Below are positions 60,752 through 64,000 of a DNA stretch of 64,000 nucleotides, piece after piece. The position numbers and the translations under genes are program-made. The notes beneath the pieces were generated by a model. The model was not told the origin of the DNA and searched no databases. It worked only from the letters and a program-made list of their open reading frames with translations. Each line of letters begins with the position of its first letter. Positions within the stretch are counted from its first letter, which is position 1. The DNA comes from Streptomyces sp. G-G2 (GTDB taxonomy: Bacteria > Actinomycetota > Actinomycetes > Streptomycetales > Streptomycetaceae): contig NZ_JASISO010000003.1 of NCBI RefSeq assembly GCF_030063135.1, forward strand, positions 186,001 through 250,000. Direction: 5' to 3'.

Positions 60752-63700
60752 TCACGCGTCGGACGGGGTCCGGGTGCGGACGGCCGCCACGAGCGCTTCG
60801 ATGCCCTCGGGGCGCAGGGCCTGGTAGTGGTCGGCCGCCAGGTCGATGACGACCGGAGGGGTCGCGGAGTAGCCGGAGCGCCCCTCGATGAAGGAGTAGT
60901 CGTCACCGGCGGCCCGCACGATGGTCACGGGCGCGCGCAGGCACCGCTCGGTCATCTCGTGGAAGGTGTAGTCGAATTCGTACGTCTCCCGCACGATCCG
61001 GGTGATCCGCCGGACGGTGTCCGGGTCCAGCTCGGGGAACCGGCCGGTCACGAAGCCCACGAGGGAGTCCTCGTCGCGGGCGGCCGCCAGGCACGCCGCG
61101 AGGTCCGGCCCGGCGGCGACGCTGCCCGCGAAGACCGAGTACAGGATCGTCACGTACCCGGGGTTGCGGTAGGAGGACTCCCGGTCGTAGGGGAGGCCCC
61201 GGGCGTCGCGCACCCTCGGGTTGCCCGGGCAGATCAGCAGCAGGTCCGACACCCGCTGCCCGGCCTGTTCGAGCTGCCAGGCGCTCTCGAAGGCCACCCG
61301 GGCGCCGAAGGAGTAACCCCACAGGGTGTAGGGCCCGTCGGGCTGGAGCCGGCGGATCTCCGCCACATCGGCCGCCGCCATCTCACCGATCGTGGCGAAG
61401 GGGGTCTCGCCCGCGTTGATGCCCGCCGCCTGGACCCCGTAGAAGGGGCCCCCGGTAGCCGCCTCGCGGGCCAGCAGCCGCAGGTTCATCGGGTAGCCGC
61501 CGAGCCCGGGCCAGCAGTAGACCGGCGGAACGGGACCCCGCGTGTACGGCCCCTCGGCCGGCCCGCTGTCGTGCAACAGCACCAGCCGCGAAGCCGGTTC
61601 GGGGTCGGCGTCCGCGATCCGGTCGGCCAGATCGGCCAGCCGGGGGTGACCGAAGAGGGTCTGCATGGGCAGCGCGATCCCGAACTCGCGGTTGATCCAG
61701 CGGGTGAGGGTCATGGCGATCAGGGAGTTGCCGCCGGAGGCGAAGAAGCTGTCCGTCATCGATACGTTCGCCACGTCGCGGTACTTGAGCGCCTTGCCCC
61801 AGGCTCCGGCGAGCAGCCGCTCGGTCCGGGTCCCGGGCGGCACGTGGACGCCCGACCCCCGTGCGGGGGCGGTGAGTTCCTCCCGGGCCGCCAGCGCGGA
61901 GTAGTCGATCTTCCCGTTGGCGGTGAGCGGCAGCGCGTCCAGCACCAGCACCTGATTGGGGATCATGTAGTCGGGCAGCAGCCGGGCGAGGTCGTCGCGG
62001 ATCATCTCCGTCGGGCCGCGCATGTGCACCGAGTCCTCGCGCATGCCCGTGCAGGCGACCTGCTCCTCGCTCACCTTGCCGCCGAGGAAGAAGTACGAGG
62101 GCCCCGACGGGATGCCCGCCTCGGCGAGCACGGCGTCGATGCGCTCGGCGGTCGGCAGCGGGTGGCCCGAACGGGAGGAGTAGCCGGAGGACATCAGGCC
62201 GATCCGCAGGGCGTTGCGCTGGAGCCGGTGCAGGGTACGGCCCAGGCTCAGGTACGCGAGCCGCTCGTCCCCGACCCGGCTGACGGCGCTGACGCCGAAG
62301 CTGGCGGCCTCGTACACGCCCTGGTTGATGGCGATGACGTGCCGCTTCTCGACGGCCTCGGCGGCGACGAGCGTGAAGTCCTCCCCGTCGAGGCGGTAGA
62401 GCCCGCCGGGCAGGTCCAGCACTCGGCCCGGGTGGGCCTGCACGAACAGCTCGACGGGGTCCGGGTCCGCCGGCCGGTCGTCGGGCACCACCTCGAAGGT
62501 CCCGACGAAATGGTCCTCGTCGGCCACGTCGAGGGCGGCCTTGACCGCGGCGCCGCCGTGCGGGGCCGGGCGCAGGGTCAGCCCGTACTCGGGGAGCACC
62601 TCCTCGAACACGCCCAGCATGTGACCGGTCTCGAACTCCAGCACCTCCTCGATGTTGGTGCTGTACACCGGCTCGATCGCTTGCCGCCGCCCCAGGAAGT
62701 GCACCCGCAGGGCGCCGGGGGAGAGCGGGCCCGAGGCCGCCGGGGGGCTGTCGCCGATCCGTACGAGGGTGTGGTCGACCGGGTGGAAGTAGTGGATCCC
62801 CGCCGCCAGCCCGGCCACGCCGCTGCCGGTCTCCAGGTACATCTGCACCGCGTAGAGCGCGCCGGGGGAAGCGTAGGCGTACTTCGGCAGCAGCCGCTCG
62901 CCGCTGCCGAACGGCCCGAACCAGCGCAGCAGGGAGCCCAGTTGGGCGTACGTCAGGTCCCGTGCGGAGGCCGGTCGGCGCGAGCGTGCGGCGCGCGGGC
63001 CGAGCAGCTCGCGCAGATCGGCGCGGGTGACCTTGCCGCCCTCGTAGAAGCGATAGGTCTTGCGGGCGAAGACCTCGCGCCGCTGGTGCCCCGAGGCCTG
63101 CTGGCCGGGCAGGACGGACACCGGGCGGTCGGCGAGCTCCTTCGCCGGGCGCAGCCCCGGATTCGACAGCTGGGCCTTGACCTGGAGCTTGCTCGCCTTG
63201 GACTGGTGGTGCGCGCCGTGCGCGCCCTGGTCCATCAGGGCGGCCTCGCGAGGGTTCAGTTCGACCAGCGCGAACAGCTGCTGGAACCCGGTGCGCGGGT
63301 CGTCGGCGACCAGGGCGGCGGCCCGCCGGACCCAGGTGTGCTCCTCGATCGCGGAGGTGATCTCCTCCAGTTCGACCCGGTAGCCGCGCAGTTTCACCTG
63401 GGTGTCGGCGCGGCCCCGGAACCGGATGGTGCCGTCCTCGTTCCACGAGGCCAGGTCACCGGTCCGGTACAGCCGCTCGCCCGGCAGGGTGTTTGAGTCG
63501 ACGAATCGTTCCTTCGTCTGCTCGGGCAGGTTCAGATAGCCGCGCGCCAGCTGCACCCCGCCGATGTACAGCTCGCCCTTCGTCCCGGGGCCGACCGGGC
63601 GCAGCTCCTCGTCGAGGATGAAACAGCCGGTGTCGGCCACCGGCACGCCGATGGAGACGATCGCCGAGGCCTCCTCCCCGGCCAGGGCGGCCAGGTCCAC

Positions 63701-64000
63701 CGTGTGCGCGGTGGCGTTGATGGTGCACTCGGTGGGGCCGTACAGATTGACCAGGCAGGCCCCCGGCAGCTGGGCGGCGAAGGCGCGGGCGAGCTTGACG
63801 GTCAGCGCCTCGCCCCCGGAGAACACCCGGTGCAGGGAGGTGCAGGAGGCGAGGCGCTCGGTGTCCAGCAGGGCCTGGAGCAGGGTGGGTACGCATTGGA
63901 GCGTGGTCACCCCGTGCCGGACGATCGTGTCGATCAGGTCCTCGGGGTCCCGGTAGCAGCCGGGCGCCCCCATGACCACGCGCCCGCCCGCGGCGGGCGC
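60752..64000 (-). CDS. indC: Indigoidine-synthetase-like NRPS (A-Ox-T-TE), 5' end beyond the window
   Basis: About 1082 codons present; the reading frame is open to base 64000. Adenylation cores: LYGPTECTINATA (A5), GELYIGGVQLARGYL (A6), YRTGDL (A7), RGYRVELEEITS (A8) and PLTANGKIDYSAL (A10). A flavin oxidation domain of the SagB/nitroreductase type is inserted between A8 and A10 (KYAYASPGALYAVQMYLE; GLMSSGYSSRSGHPLP). Then a carrier domain, DSFFASGGNSLIAMTL, and a thioesterase with GYSFGARVAFE (Ser nucleophile) and ADHYQAL (His). This is the single-module layout of BpsA/IndC, which oxidises and cyclises L-glutamine to indigoidine. The N-terminal part of the A domain lies beyond the window. 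Confidence 0.95.
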   Translation of the reverse strand, partial: APAAGGRVVMGAPGCYRDPEDLIDTIVRHGVTTLQCVPTLLQALLDTERLASCTSLHRVFSGGEALTVKLARAFAAQLPGACLVNLYGPTECTINATAHTVDLAALAGEEASAIVSIGVPVADTGCFILDEELRPVGPGTKGELYIGGVQLARGYLNLPEQTKERFVDSNTLPGERLYRTGDLASWNEDGTIRFRGRADTQVKLRGYRVELEEITSAIEEHTWVRRAAALVADDPRTGFQQLFALVELNPREAALMDQGAHGAHHQSKASKLQVKAQLSNPGLRPAKELADRPVSVLPGQQASGHQRREVFARKTYRFYEGGKVTRADLRELLGPRAARSRRPASARDLTYAQLGSLLRWFGPFGSGERLLPKYAYASPGALYAVQMYLETGSGVAGLAAGIHYFHPVDHTLVRIGDSPPAASGPLSPGALRVHFLGRRQAIEPVYSTNIEEVLEFETGHMLGVFEEVLPEYGLTLRPAPHGGAAVKAALDVADEDHFVGTFEVVPDDRPADPDPVELFVQAHPGRVLDLPGGLYRLDGEDFTLVAAEAVEKRHVIAINQGVYEAASFGVSAVSRVGDERLAYLSLGRTLHRLQRNALRIGLMSSGYSSRSGHPLPTAERIDAVLAEAGIPSGPSYFFLGGKVSEEQVACTGMREDSVHMRGPTEMIRDDLARLLPDYMIPNQVLVLDALPLTANGKIDYSALAAREELTAPARGSGVHVPPGTRTERLLAGAWGKALKYRDVANVSMTDSFFASGGNSLIAMTLTRWINREFGIALPMQTLFGHPRLADLADRIADADPEPASRLVLLHDSGPAEGPYTRGPVPPVYCWPGLGGYPMNLRLLAREAATGGPFYGVQAAGINAGETPFATIGEMAAADVAEIRRLQPDGPYTLWGYSFGARVAFESAWQLEQAGQRVSDLLLICPGNPRVRDARGLPYDRESSYRNPGYVTILYSVFAGSVAAGPDLAACLAAARDEDSLVGFVTGRFPELDPDTVRRITRIVRETYEFDYTFHEMTERCLRAPVTIVRAAGDDYSFIEGRSGYSATPPVVIDLAADHYQALRPEGIEALVAAVRTRTPSDA

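Noticed and set aside
60617..63496. Long plus-strand frame opposite the indigoidine-type NRPS
   Set aside because: Antisense shadow of the NRPS; no ribosome-binding site or recognisable domain.
1..64000. tRNA or rRNA genes
   Set aside because: No cloverleaf-type T-arm sequences or rRNA blocks were recognised on reading; a covariance-model scan would settle it.

Overview
The window is about 72-73% GC by eye. It has Streptomyces-type gene density, GTG starts and gene families (SARP/BTAD, GlxA-type AraC regulators, ECF sigma/anti-sigma pairs, GH18 chitinase, indigoidine-type NRPS). It is almost certainly Streptomyces or a close relative. Gene calls rest on frame, ribosome-binding sites, overlaps and recognised motifs; no database search was possible.

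Layout. (1) 1-8410, minus strand: a nitrogen-scavenging unit read as urea transporter - ureA - His-rich CbiX-like protein - ureB - ureC - ureF - ureG - ureD - amt (cut by the window start). No ureE is present. (2) 8713-10239: VWA-domain lipoprotein. (3) 10458-17737: an ABC transporter, a HAD phosphatase and a GntR/HutC regulator, facing a convergent pair that looks like the PhnZ/TmpB HD oxygenase and the BBOX-like PhnY/TmpA dioxygenase. Near-identical palindromes lie in front of the first gene on each side, so this reads as one phosphonate-catabolism regulon. (4) 17859-21343: small conserved proteins, a methyltransferase and two overlapping ATP-grasp ligases. (5) 21562-28544: GH18 chitinase behind DasR-like sites, HutD-like protein, MFS/MarR divergent pair, GlxA/isochorismatase-family pair, DoxX. 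(6) 28608-35937: a duplicated Imm49-like protein, an RNA-repair pair (T4 Rnl1-like ligase plus T4 Pnkp-like kinase/phosphatase), two Cys-rich unknowns, an apparent scar joining a DUF4255 fragment to a truncated SARP regulator, and a second RNA ligase of the DraRnl/Rnl5 type. (7) 35938-38394: about 1.3 kb without a credible gene, then three small regulatory-looking genes. (8) 38541-46301: TetR, Tet(X)-like flavoprotein, DUF1838, secreted protein, DUF5302, secreted-repeat lipoprotein with an ECF sigma/anti-sigma pair, DUF1996. (9) 46838-54520: S8 protease with P-domain, large LuxR ATPase regulator, DinB-GNAT fusion, DoxX/MarR divergent pair, small membrane protein. (10) 54571-54871: a 301-bp MITE-like element with 19-bp perfect inverted repeats, inserted in the last codons of a GH18 gene. 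(11) 56216-58626: NADP-binding protein and a second isochorismatase/GlxA pair. (12) 58741-64000, minus strand: an indigoidine/minimycin-type operon read as NRPS (A-Ox-T-TE, N-terminus beyond the window) - tautomerase - psuG/indA - HAD phosphatase/indB.

The strongest leads are the His-rich CbiX-like protein as a possible nickel-handling factor in a ureE-less urease operon, the TmpA/TmpB-like regulon with its shared operator, the MITE whose pre-insertion site can be reconstructed, and the truncated indigoidine-type cluster. No rRNA, tRNA or CRISPR array was recognised.
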